Numbered from the stretch's first letter, positions 1 to 5,751 are shown. The stretch: 5,865 bases of DNA from an uncultured Pseudomonadota bacterium (GCA_945483255.1 CALYRP010000051.1:1-5865); one strand, 5' to 3'. Program-made: numbers and translations. The notes: generated by a model from the letters alone, not told the origin.

Positions 1-67
1 ATCGCCACAATAACAAAGTCATTAAAAATGGCATGATTTGTTTTAAAATTAGTATGAATTTATACAT
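1..67 (-). CDS. mreD: Rod shape-determining protein MreD, N-terminal fragment (runs off the window)
   Basis: The minus strand opens an ATG at base 67 whose A is also the last base of the mreC stop (TAATG), a typical sign of translational coupling. The 22 visible codons read MYKFILILKQIMPFLMTLLL followed by WR, a short basic-hydrophobic start leading into a membrane helix. Known of the family: MreD is a small multi-pass inner-membrane protein of the elongasome, encoded directly after mreC. The call rests on this position and on the hydrophobic N-terminus, because too little is visible to show family motifs. The reading frame is open to the window edge. No terminator separates it from mreC, so the two should share one mRNA. 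Confidence 0.8.
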   Translation of the reverse strand, partial: MYKFILILKQIMPFLMTLLLWR

Positions 68-888
68 TACTTATACGAACCTATGTCATTATATTGTAAT
101 ACCATAACGCGTGATACATCTTTTGGACGCAAAATATCTACATTTTTTTCATCCAACATATCGCCAATATATATCCCAGATGGCAATATCCCACTGATAT
201 TACTGGTTATAACTTTTAAACCTTTGCGACCAACAAATTTTGTATCGTTAAAGAAACCAACAGATGCACCAGATTTACCATTCCCTTGTAAAAATCCGGA
301 AATATCAGATCCAGTTATACGAATTGCAAGATTTGTATCTGTATCAGTTAACGCGCGAACACGACAAAATTGTGAACCGCAATCAATAATAGTTCCTATT
401 AATCGATTGTCAAAAGATACGACAACCATGCCCTTGGTCAATCCAGATTTTTTTCCGCGATTAACCAGAAATGTATTGTGATGAAATGCAGAATCATCGA
501 ATTGTACATCTGCAATAACTGTTTTATATGGTGATGCGAGTTTTATATCTATTTCGCGTTCCAATTTTTGGTTTTCAAGTATTGCAATATCACATGAATT
601 TTTATTGGCCAATGCAGCATCCAAACGTACGCGTAATTCTTCGTTTTCAGTGCGCAAATTTGATGTTTCGTGTATCCATTTTGCGCTTTGACCAATGGCG
701 CGAATTGGCCATGTTATAACAGACCCAACCGCATGAGCCACTGGCAACACCACATGTGCCATACCATTCATAATGGCATAATCTGGCTTTGCAATCATTA
801 TGTATATTATAAATATAGGCACCGCCACCGCCGCCAATGATGATTTTATAATGCGTGTTAATTTATAAGATAATTTGTCTTTGGTCAT
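67..888 (-). CDS. mreC: Rod shape-determining protein MreC
   Basis: MreC is a bitopic inner-membrane protein whose periplasmic part scaffolds the cell-elongation machinery (MreB, MreD, RodA, PBP2). From the ATG at 888 the protein has 273 residues: a short basic cytoplasmic tail, one membrane helix at about 16-33 (SSLAAVAVPIFIIYIMIA), a predicted coiled coil at about 72-115 rich in Glu/Leu/Arg, then the beta-rich MreC domain at about 122-268. Family-like signatures are the NRGKKSGLTKGMVVV stretch near 143-157 and ITSNISGILPSGIYIGDM near 227-244. The frame stays open upstream to a TTG at 924, but that codon has no Shine-Dalgarno sequence. The ATG has only a weak AAAG about 9 bases upstream, yet puts the membrane helix at the usual place, so I prefer it. 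mreB, often the preceding gene, is not here; mreC is first in its transcript and divergent from rpmI. Length is normal for the family. Confidence 0.93.
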   Translation of the reverse strand: MTKDKLSYKLTRIIKSSLAAVAVPIFIIYIMIAKPDYAIMNGMAHVVLPVAHAVGSVITWPIRAIGQSAKWIHETSNLRTENEELRVRLDAALANKNSCDIAILENQKLEREIDIKLASPYKTVIADVQFDDSAFHHNTFLVNRGKKSGLTKGMVVVSFDNRLIGTIIDCGSQFCRVRALTDTDTNLAIRITGSDISGFLQGNGKSGASVGFFNDTKFVGRKGLKVITSNISGILPSGIYIGDMLDEKNVDILRPKDVSRVMVLQYNDIGSYK

Positions 889-925
889 GTTGATAACTTT
901 AAACGCAAAAAAGCCAATATTCAAT

Positions 926-940
926 AAAAACTTGATTTTT
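926..940 (+). repeat. 15-bp promoter-associated repeat, copy 1
   Basis: The 15-mer AAAAACTTGATTTTT occurs here and again, letter for letter, at 5841-5855. Both copies lie in intergenic DNA. This one supplies the -35 hexamer of the proposed rpmI promoter. It is A-rich before and T-rich after a CTTGAT core, which resembles an AT-rich up-element plus a CTTGA-type -35 as used in alphaproteobacteria. A promoter motif is the simplest reading; a chance match in AT-rich DNA is possible. Confidence 0.5.
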
Positions 941-959
941 CTTTTTTATATGTCAAAAT
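932..959 (+). promoter_or_regulatory. Candidate promoter for rpmI-rplT(-pheST)
   Basis: TTGATT at 932-937 is followed after 16 bases by CAAAAT at 954-959 (four of six matches to each sigma-70 hexamer). This predicts a start near 966 and a leader of about 50 bases before rpmI. The -35 sits inside the 15-mer repeated at 5841. The operon must start in this region because mreC is divergent and ends the upstream space. The -10 assignment is inference. On the other strand a TTGACA is present at 951-956 that might serve mreC, but I see no convincing -10 for it. Confidence 0.45.
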
Positions 960-972
960 AAGGCAGACCGAA

Positions 973-990
973 ATGGCAAGGCATTGCCAT
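973..990 (+). promoter_or_regulatory. Leader hairpin upstream of rpmI
   Basis: ATGGCAA (973-979) and TTGCCAT (984-990) form a perfect 7-bp stem around the four-base loop GGCA, ending 13 bases before the rpmI Shine-Dalgarno (AAAGGA, 1004-1009). No T-tract follows, so it is not an intrinsic terminator. In E. coli L20 represses its own operon by binding structured mRNA ahead of rpmI; this hairpin could be part of a comparable site, but the leader is far shorter than the E. coli one and I cannot show L20 binding. It could equally protect the 5' end of the mRNA. Confidence 0.45.
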
Positions 991-1015
991 AAGGGTATAA
1001 CTAAAAGGATAAAAA

Positions 1016-1219
1016 ATGCCAAAAATGAAAACAAAATCGTACTTGAAAAAACGTGCGTCTATGACTGCAAGCGGTAAAATCCGTGTTGCCAGAAACTCTC
1101 ACCACAAATGTCTGTTGCATAAATCCAAACGTGCTAACAAAGCCGGTGCAAAGCCACAGTATTTGAACGAAAACATGATGGGTCAGGCTAAAATCTTGGC
1201 TCCATACGGTTTGAAATAA
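1016..1219 (+). CDS. rpmI: 50S ribosomal protein L35 (bL35)
   Basis: A 67-residue, strongly basic protein of normal length for bL35, a small protein of the large ribosomal subunit. Characteristic features are the start MPKMKTKSYLKKR, the central MTASGKIRVARNSHHKCLLHKSK stretch (about 16-38, split here by position rather than by domain) and the C-terminal ILAPYGLK. The ATG is preceded by a clear Shine-Dalgarno, AAAGGA at 1004-1009, six bases away. rplT follows after 16 bases, so the pair is co-transcribed as in most bacteria. The infC gene that often precedes rpmI is absent here: the upstream neighbour is mreC on the opposite strand, so rpmI heads the operon. Confidence 0.97.
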   Translation: MPKMKTKSYLKKRASMTASGKIRVARNSHHKCLLHKSKRANKAGAKPQYLNENMMGQAKILAPYGLK

Positions 1220-1235
1220 TCAAAGGGGGTCAATT

Positions 1236-1604
1236 ATGGCAAGAGTAAAACGCGGAACAACCGTTAAACAAAAACACAATAAGATACTTGACCGCGCCAA
1301 AGGTTATTTGGGCCGTCATCATTCAACATATCGTGCTGCGCGTGAAAAAACTGAAAAAGCAGGACAATATGCATATCGCGATCGTCGTCAAAAGAAACGT
1401 GATTTTCGTTCTTTGTGGATTGTTCGTATTAATGCTGCTGTTCGTAGCAACGGTTTAACATACAGCCAGTTCATGAATGGTTTAAAGAAAGCAGGTGTTG
1501 TTTTGGACCGCAAAGTTTTGGCCCAAATGGCATATGATGCTGATAAAAACTTTGAAACATTGATTGAAACTGCGAAACGATTTATTGCCAATAACGCGAA
1601 ATAA
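1236..1604 (+). CDS. rplT: 50S ribosomal protein L20 (bL20)
   Basis: A 122-residue basic protein, slightly longer than the roughly 118 residues usual for bL20. L20 binds 23S rRNA early and is essential for assembling the 50S subunit; in several bacteria it also represses its own operon. Family-typical segments are the start MARVKRGTTVKQKHNKIL, the AKGYLGRHHSTYRAARE region (about 21-37), YRDRRQKKRDFRSLWIVRINAA (about 47-68), and the C-terminal globular part with LTYSQFMNGLKKAGVVLDRK (about 74-93). The long basic N-terminal helix is intact. The ribosome binding site is G-rich, GGGGGT at 1225-1230, five bases from the ATG. The gene is followed by an 84-bp gap with a terminator and a competing pairing partner, before pheS. 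Confidence 0.97.
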   Translation: MARVKRGTTVKQKHNKILDRAKGYLGRHHSTYRAAREKTEKAGQYAYRDRRQKKRDFRSLWIVRINAAVRSNGLTYSQFMNGLKKAGVVLDRKVLAQMAYDADKNFETLIETAKRFIANNAK

Positions 1605-1605
1605 C

Positions 1606-1651
1606 GCTTTACGGCAATGGTTTTGTTTTGTTAGAATTAGGACCGTAAAGC
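1606..1651 (+). promoter_or_regulatory. Possible antiterminator: 9-bp helix competing with the pheS-proximal terminator
   Basis: GCTTTACGG at 1606-1614, starting two bases after the rplT stop, is the exact reverse complement of CCGTAAAGC at 1643-1651. The second segment is most of the first arm plus part of the loop of the terminator at 1641-1662, so the two helices cannot coexist. That is the layout of an attenuator: helix 1606/1651 would allow readthrough into pheS, while the 1641/1662 hairpin would stop it. What could choose between them is unknown. A ribosome finishing rplT would cover 1606-1614 and favour termination. The pairing is seen directly; the control function is inference. Confidence 0.45.
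1608..1637 (+). promoter_or_regulatory. Candidate internal promoter for pheST
   Basis: TTTACG at 1608-1613 (four of six matches to TTGACA) and TAGAAT at 1632-1637 (five of six to TATAAT) are 18 bases apart. A start near 1644 would fall inside the first terminator arm, shortening the hairpin and placing it at the very 5' end of the transcript, where it would not be expected to terminate. This is an alternative to attenuation for supplying pheST mRNA. In AT-rich DNA such matches arise easily, so support is modest. Confidence 0.3.
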
Positions 1652-1674
1652 AATTTACGGTCTTTGTTCTTTTT
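1641..1674 (+). terminator. Intrinsic terminator between rplT and pheS
   Basis: GACCGTAAA (1641-1649) and TTTACGGTC (1654-1662) form a perfect 9-bp stem closed by the stable GNRA-type tetraloop GCAA. A T-rich tract, interrupted by one G and one C, runs to 1674. It ends only a few bases before the pheS Shine-Dalgarno, so pheST must be reached by readthrough or from a promoter overlapping this element. The first arm has a competing partner at 1606-1614. Confidence 0.75.
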
Positions 1675-1678
1675 AAGT

Positions 1679-1683
1679 GGGGA
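1679..1683 (+). promoter_or_regulatory. Ribosome binding site that fixes the pheS start
   Basis: GGGGA lies five bases ahead of the ATG at 1689. A GTG at 1677 is in frame and would add four residues, but it overlaps this site and has only the T-tract of the terminator upstream, so it is very unlikely to be the start. GGGGA is one of three G-rich sites in this operon, with GGGGGT before rplT and pheT. Confidence 0.75.
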
Positions 1684-1688
1684 TAAAA

Positions 1689-2633
1689 ATGAAAGATAAG
1701 ATTAAAAATGTACAATCTTTGGAAGAATTACAGTCTTTGTATGCTGAAACTTTCGGTAAAAATGGGACAATGACTGCAAAATTAAAGACGGTGGCAACCC
1801 TTTCAAATGAAGAAAGGGCGGTTGTTAATGCTGAAAATACTGAATTGCGTCAATTATTCAAAGATAAACAGATTGAATTAGAAAATGCAGCATTAAACGC
1901 AAAATTGGCAACAGAATTTGTTGATGTTTCATTGGATACACAACCAGAAAATCGTGGAACACTTCATCCGTTGACTCAATCTTTAAAAGAATTATCTGCA
2001 ATTTTGGAATCTTTTGGTTTTACGCTTTGGACGGGCCCAGAAATAGAAGATGATTGGCATAATTTTACTGCATTGAATACCCCAGAATATCATCCTGCGC
2101 GTGATATGCAAGATTCTTTCTTTATGGAAAATGGCAATGTTATGCGAACACAAACATCTTCGATTCAAATTCGTGCGATGGAAAAAACTGGTGCGCCAAT
2201 TAAAATGTTTGCTGTTGGTTCTACTTATCGCAAAGAAATGGATGCGACGCACGCACCGATGTTCCACCAAATCGAAGGATTATATATTGATAAAAATGTA
2301 ACAATGTCTGATTTAATCGCGACATTGCGCGCAATGCTTTCAAGATTCTTTGAACGCGATATTGAAATTCGTATTCGTCCGTCTTATTTCCCATTTACAG
2401 AACCATCCGTTGAATTTGATATGAAATGGGATGATGGAAAATGGTTGGAAATGGGTGGTGCCGGAATGGTTCATCCAAATGTTTTGAAAAATTGTAATAT
2501 TAATCCTGATGAATACCAAGGTTTTGCGTTTGGTTTTGGTTGGGATCGTATGGCAATGTTGAAATATGACCTTAATGATTTACGCAAATTCTATGACGGC
2601 GATATCAGATGGTTGAAAAACAGTGGTTTTTAA
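1689..2633 (+). CDS. pheS: Phenylalanine--tRNA ligase alpha subunit
   Basis: PheS is the catalytic subunit of the cytoplasmic (PheS-PheT)2 synthetase that activates phenylalanine with ATP and loads it on tRNA-Phe (class II, subclass c). From the ATG at 1689 it has 314 residues. The N-terminal part (about 1-80) is helical with the FGKNGTMTAKLK segment usual in the tRNA-contacting coiled coil. The catalytic core follows: GTLHPLTQ (90-97), MRTQTSSIQIR (152-162) contributing to the substrate pocket, motif 2 as YRKEMDATHAPMFHQIEG (180-197), RPSYFPFTEPSVEF (230-243), GAGMVHPNVL (257-266), and motif 3 with the ATP-binding arginine in GFAFGFGWDRMAML (278-291). All expected motifs are present, so it should be active. 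It is somewhat shorter than many PheS (commonly about 325-360), the shortfall lying mainly in the N-terminal helical region. pheT follows after 15 bases. Confidence 0.97.
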   Translation: MKDKIKNVQSLEELQSLYAETFGKNGTMTAKLKTVATLSNEERAVVNAENTELRQLFKDKQIELENAALNAKLATEFVDVSLDTQPENRGTLHPLTQSLKELSAILESFGFTLWTGPEIEDDWHNFTALNTPEYHPARDMQDSFFMENGNVMRTQTSSIQIRAMEKTGAPIKMFAVGSTYRKEMDATHAPMFHQIEGLYIDKNVTMSDLIATLRAMLSRFFERDIEIRIRPSYFPFTEPSVEFDMKWDDGKWLEMGGAGMVHPNVLKNCNINPDEYQGFAFGFGWDRMAMLKYDLNDLRKFYDGDIRWLKNSGF

Positions 2634-2648
2634 TTTGGGGGTGTTAAA

Positions 2649-4967
2649 ATGAAGTGGTCAATTAATTGGTTAAAACAATATTTAAATACAAAACTTTCCC
2701 CAGAAGAAATTGCTGATAAATTAAATGCAATCGGATTGGAAGTAGAAGGTCTTGAAAATCCAATTTTGCCGGTTGCTGCAAAAATAATTGAATGTATTCC
2801 GCACCCAGACAGCGATCATTTGCATATATTGAAAGTAGATGATGGAACGGGTATTTTGCGTCAGGTCGTATGTGGTGCACCAAATGCGCGCGTGGGCTTG
2901 GTGTCTGCGCTGGCATTGCCAGGATGCAAAATTGGGGACATCGTAATTCAAAATGGTAAATTGCGTGGTGTCGAATCCAAAGGTATGATGTGCAGTGCCA
3001 AAGAACTTGGTATTGGTGATGATCACAGTGGTATTATTGAATTGAACGAAAAAGTCGAATTTATTGGTCAACCGATATCTGCGCTTTCACAAAATGCAGC
3101 GGCAATCTTGGAAACATCTATCACGCCAAATCGTCCAGATTATTTATCTGTTCGTGGTATTGCGCTGGATTTGTCTGCGGCTGGTGCTGGTGAATTTATT
3201 GATGAAAAAATCGATGAATTAAAACAGGTAAAAGGAACGCGCCAGGTTAATTTGGTGGCAAACGATGCATGTCCGACATATCGTTTTTGTGAAATTCATA
3301 ATATAAAAATGGCACCATCAAACAAAACAATTCAATCGCGTTTGTTGTCTGCGGGTATAAACCCAAAAAATGCAGCAATTGATGCGACAAATTATATCTG
3401 CTATGATTTGGCACAACCGATGCATTGTTTTGACGCAGATGAAATTGTTGGTGATATAACCGTTCGTATGGCAAAAACTGGGGAAAAATTCACAGACCTT
3501 TTTGGAAAAGAACATGATTTATGTGATAAAGATTTGGTTATAACTGATGATGCCGGAATATTGGCATTGGCCGGGGTTGTTGGTGGTATGCGCGCATCCA
3601 CAACAAACGAAACAAAAAATATAATTTTAGAATCAGCATATTTTGATCCTGTATTTGTTCGTAAATCTTCTAAAAGACATGGTGTATCAACTGATTCTTC
3701 ATATCGTTATGAACGCGGTATTGATCCAGATGGAACATTAAAGGCTTTGTCAAAGGCTGCAAAAATCATAATGAATGAATGTGGTGGCGAAATTGTAAAT
3801 CTTGGTGTTGCGGGTCGTATATCTTATATACCACAATCTGTGGTTTATAATCCAAAATTGTTTAAACAAAAAACAGGTATTGAATTGGATGATAAAACAC
3901 AAATGGAAATTTTAGAAAGATTACATTTTGATGTTAAATCAGATAAAGAAAATTGGATTATAACACCAACATCACAACGTGTTGATATTGTGATACCTGA
4001 AAATATAGTTTCAGAATTGGTTCGTATTTATGGTTATGAAAAAATAGGTTTAAAAGATTTACCACAAAATAATATTGCGGTTATTCATAACGAAATGAAT
4101 TTAGGACTAAAAACAAAATTGGCATCGCGTGGTTTAAATGAATGTGCATCATTCGGTTTTGGTAATTCCAAGATTGAAGAATTATTAACAGACAAACCGA
4201 TTGTTCGTGTTGCAAATCCTATTGTTGTTGATATGGATACGGCACGCAATAATTTGTTGGAAAATTTATTAATATCTGTTGCCAATAATGAAAAACGCGG
4301 ATTTTCAAATTTAAATATGTTTGAAATGGGAACTGTGTTTGATGGTGATAAACCAGGCGAACAACATGAAAGTCTTTGCATTGTGCGTGTTGGCGAAACA
4401 GCACCAAAACATTGGCAAAAAAGAAATCGTGCAATAGATGTTTTTGATATCAAGGCTGATTTAGTATCATTACTTGGTTCACAAAAATATACAATTGATT
4501 CAACAAATCCGCCACTTTGGGCGCATCCATATGTTTATGGAAAAATTGTTCAGGGTAAAAAAGTTTTGGCTGAATTTGGACAATTGCACCCAAGTGTCGC
4601 TAAAAAATTACACATAAAATCAAAAGTTTTTGTTGGAATTGTCGAACATGTTGACGGTTTGCCAAAAAACCCTAAATATGCAAAAACACCAATTACTGAT
4701 TTTATGCCAATAACGCGTGATTTTGCGTTTGTTGTTGATTCTAATTTTGAATCACAAAAAATTGTGTCGACGGCCATATCTTCGGATTCATCGATTGATA
4801 ATGCGATAATATTTGATGCATTTGATATGGGAAATGGTCAAAAATCAATTGCATTTACAATCACGATTTATCCGAATCATAATATGGATGAAAATGAATT
4901 AGCAAATATCCAAGAAAAAGTGATTAAGAACATAGAAAGTAAATGTGGCGCAAAATTGCGCGCATAA
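2649..4967 (+). CDS. pheT: Phenylalanine--tRNA ligase beta subunit
   Basis: PheT pairs with PheS, binds tRNA-Phe and hydrolyses mischarged Tyr-tRNA-Phe. The 772 residues are close to the usual 790-800 and keep the full domain order. There is an N-terminal helical start with MKWSINWLKQYL, then an OB-fold tRNA-binding domain at about 40-150 (IPHPDSDHLHILKVD, VVCGAPNAR, GVESKGMMCSAKELG). The B3/B4 editing domain spans about 210-375 (DATNYICYDLAQPMHCFDAD near 245-264, then SKRHGVSTDSSYRYERGIDP near 341-360). The B5 domain (about 395-465) ends in ENIVSELVRIYGYEKI. A catalytic-like core (about 475-670) carries no active site, and a C-terminal FDX-ACB anticodon-binding domain (about 680-772) opens with PITRDFAFVVD. 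The start has a strong GGGGGT six bases upstream (2637-2642). No frameshift or truncation is seen. It is the last gene of the operon, ahead of a bidirectional terminator. Confidence 0.97.
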   Translation: MKWSINWLKQYLNTKLSPEEIADKLNAIGLEVEGLENPILPVAAKIIECIPHPDSDHLHILKVDDGTGILRQVVCGAPNARVGLVSALALPGCKIGDIVIQNGKLRGVESKGMMCSAKELGIGDDHSGIIELNEKVEFIGQPISALSQNAAAILETSITPNRPDYLSVRGIALDLSAAGAGEFIDEKIDELKQVKGTRQVNLVANDACPTYRFCEIHNIKMAPSNKTIQSRLLSAGINPKNAAIDATNYICYDLAQPMHCFDADEIVGDITVRMAKTGEKFTDLFGKEHDLCDKDLVITDDAGILALAGVVGGMRASTTNETKNIILESAYFDPVFVRKSSKRHGVSTDSSYRYERGIDPDGTLKALSKAAKIIMNECGGEIVNLGVAGRISYIPQSVVYNPKLFKQKTGIELDDKTQMEILERLHFDVKSDKENWIITPTSQRVDIVIPENIVSELVRIYGYEKIGLKDLPQNNIAVIHNEMNLGLKTKLASRGLNECASFGFGNSKIEELLTDKPIVRVANPIVVDMDTARNNLLENLLISVANNEKRGFSNLNMFEMGTVFDGDKPGEQHESLCIVRVGETAPKHWQKRNRAIDVFDIKADLVSLLGSQKYTIDSTNPPLWAHPYVYGKIVQGKKVLAEFGQLHPSVAKKLHIKSKVFVGIVEHVDGLPKNPKYAKTPITDFMPITRDFAFVVDSNFESQKIVSTAISSDSSIDNAIIFDAFDMGNGQKSIAFTITIYPNHNMDENELANIQEKVIKNIESKCGAKLRA

Positions 4968-4975
4968 AAAACAAT

Positions 4976-5003
4976 AAAAAAACCGGCAAAAGCCGGTTTT
5001 TTT
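4976..5003. terminator. Bidirectional intrinsic terminator between convergent operons
   Basis: ACCGGC and GCCGGT form a GC-rich stem around AAAA, with the core at about 4982-4997. It is flanked by seven A on the left (4976-4982) and seven T on the right (4997-5003), so each strand has a hairpin followed by a T-run. It ends pheST on the plus strand and the small-gene pair on the minus strand. The TAA of the 127-aa gene (5002-5004) lies inside the T-run, so the end of that gene overlaps the terminator. Confidence 0.9.
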
Positions 5004-5385
5004 ATCTTTGGAAATTCAATGGGTTTGCAACAATTAATCTGTAAAAATCGTTGTTGTATTCGCATGCGTTGATAATTGTTTCTGCATCTTTTCCATAAAA
5101 AATGAAAGATCCTAATTTTTTTGATAACACATTTACACCGCTGCCTTTGACCAATTGGTCATGATGTTCACAACCTGGTAAATTCATTTGTAATGCATCT
5201 TCGTAATTTTCGACAATCCATTTGTCATAAAAAATATCTATGTCTGGTAAAGAATATTTATATCGCATTACAACAGAAACGCCGACAGGTTTATATCTTT
5301 CGTTTTTTGTAACAAGACAATCAACGTGTTTGTTGGTTGTCATAAAAAGTATTTGTTCTTTGATTTTGTCGCGATTTGTAAACAT
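5002..5385 (-). CDS. Unrecognised 127-aa protein, second gene of a pair
   Basis: I do not recognise a family. The gene looks real: the ATG at 5385 has AAGG seven bases upstream (5393-5396), it starts 12 bases after the stop of the preceding gene on the same strand, and it ends exactly at a terminator. The protein has 127 residues and mixed charge. It has no signal peptide or membrane helix, so it is probably cytoplasmic. Visible features are a helical N-terminus (NRDKIKEQILFMTTNKH), a likely beta strand VGVSVVMRYKY (34-44), an aromatic and acidic stretch LPDIDIFYDKWIVENYEDAL (46-65), a GCEHHD cluster (71-76) and a C-terminal half with LGSFIFYGKDAETIINACEY (91-110). Three Cys are scattered, with no clear metal site. 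No catalytic motif is apparent. Its only contextual partner is the 117-aa gene ahead of it. Confidence 0.7.
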   Translation of the reverse strand: MFTNRDKIKEQILFMTTNKHVDCLVTKNERYKPVGVSVVMRYKYSLPDIDIFYDKWIVENYEDALQMNLPGCEHHDQLVKGSGVNVLSKKLGSFIFYGKDAETIINACEYNNDFYRLIVANPLNFQR

Positions 5386-5397
5386 TGAAAAACCTTG

Positions 5398-5751
5398 TTA
5401 TTTAAATATTTGATTAAAACGGTCTATTTTTGCTTGTTCTTTGGCTTGGCCTTTTAATCTGAGTTTGCAAGCATTATTAATAAATTTTGCAATCTTTGGA
5501 TTAGTGATTTTTATGTACTTTGTTTTTTCTTGTGCAGATTTGGATGTGCAGCCATTTGTGTTTTTTAAATGTCTAATACAAAAAGCACTTATTTCGTTTC
5601 CATGTTTATCACATTGAATCGTTATAAAAACTTCGTTGTCGCCAACGATGTACATAAAATCCGTCTTGGACTGCACGGGTGTTGTAAGAATTGTGTTTGC
5701 CAAAATACTGTCTATGATAGCGCCACGATCAAAACCTGTTTTGTATTCCAT
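5398..5751 (-). CDS. Unrecognised 117-aa protein, first gene of a pair
   Basis: I do not recognise a family. The ATG at 5751 has a good Shine-Dalgarno, AAAGGA at 5758-5763, six bases away, and a promoter just upstream, which supports a real gene. The 117-residue product has no signal peptide or membrane helix. It looks like a small mixed alpha/beta protein: a helical stretch (8-22), a beta hairpin at about 40-62 (EVFITIQ, turn DKHGN, EISAFCI), then a Lys-rich C-terminal half (62-117) that is basic and mostly helical, ending IDRFNQIFK. Cys and His fall as C47-x2-H50-x7-C58-x2-H61. This spacing could bind a metal, but the residues also sit around a predicted tight turn, so I do not claim a zinc finger. 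The basic tail would allow nucleic-acid binding, which is only a guess. It is co-transcribed with the 127-aa gene. Confidence 0.7.
   Translation of the reverse strand: MEYKTGFDRGAIIDSILANTILTTPVQSKTDFMYIVGDNEVFITIQCDKHGNEISAFCIRHLKNTNGCTSKSAQEKTKYIKITNPKIAKFINNACKLRLKGQAKEQAKIDRFNQIFK

Noticed and set aside
83..481. 132-aa plus-strand ORF opposite mreC
   Set aside because: It lies wholly within mreC on the other strand, lacks a start signal and resembles no protein; a shadow frame.
889..924. Longer mreC starting at the TTG at 924 (285 aa)
   Set aside because: No Shine-Dalgarno before the TTG, and the 12 added residues are not needed for the MreC domain layout; the ATG at 888 puts the membrane helix where it is expected.
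973..1077. Small ORF starting in the rpmI leader hairpin and overlapping rpmI out of frame
   Set aside because: Its start codon is buried in the hairpin stem, it has no Shine-Dalgarno, and it runs through rpmI coding sequence.
1617..1634. Five-codon leader ORF (M-V-L-F-C) ahead of pheS
   Set aside because: No convincing ribosome binding site, only one Phe codon, and a stall there would favour rather than prevent termination. Not annotated as a gene.
4085..4453. 122-aa minus-strand ORF inside pheT
   Set aside because: It sits entirely opposite a conserved pheT domain, with composition expected of an antisense frame.
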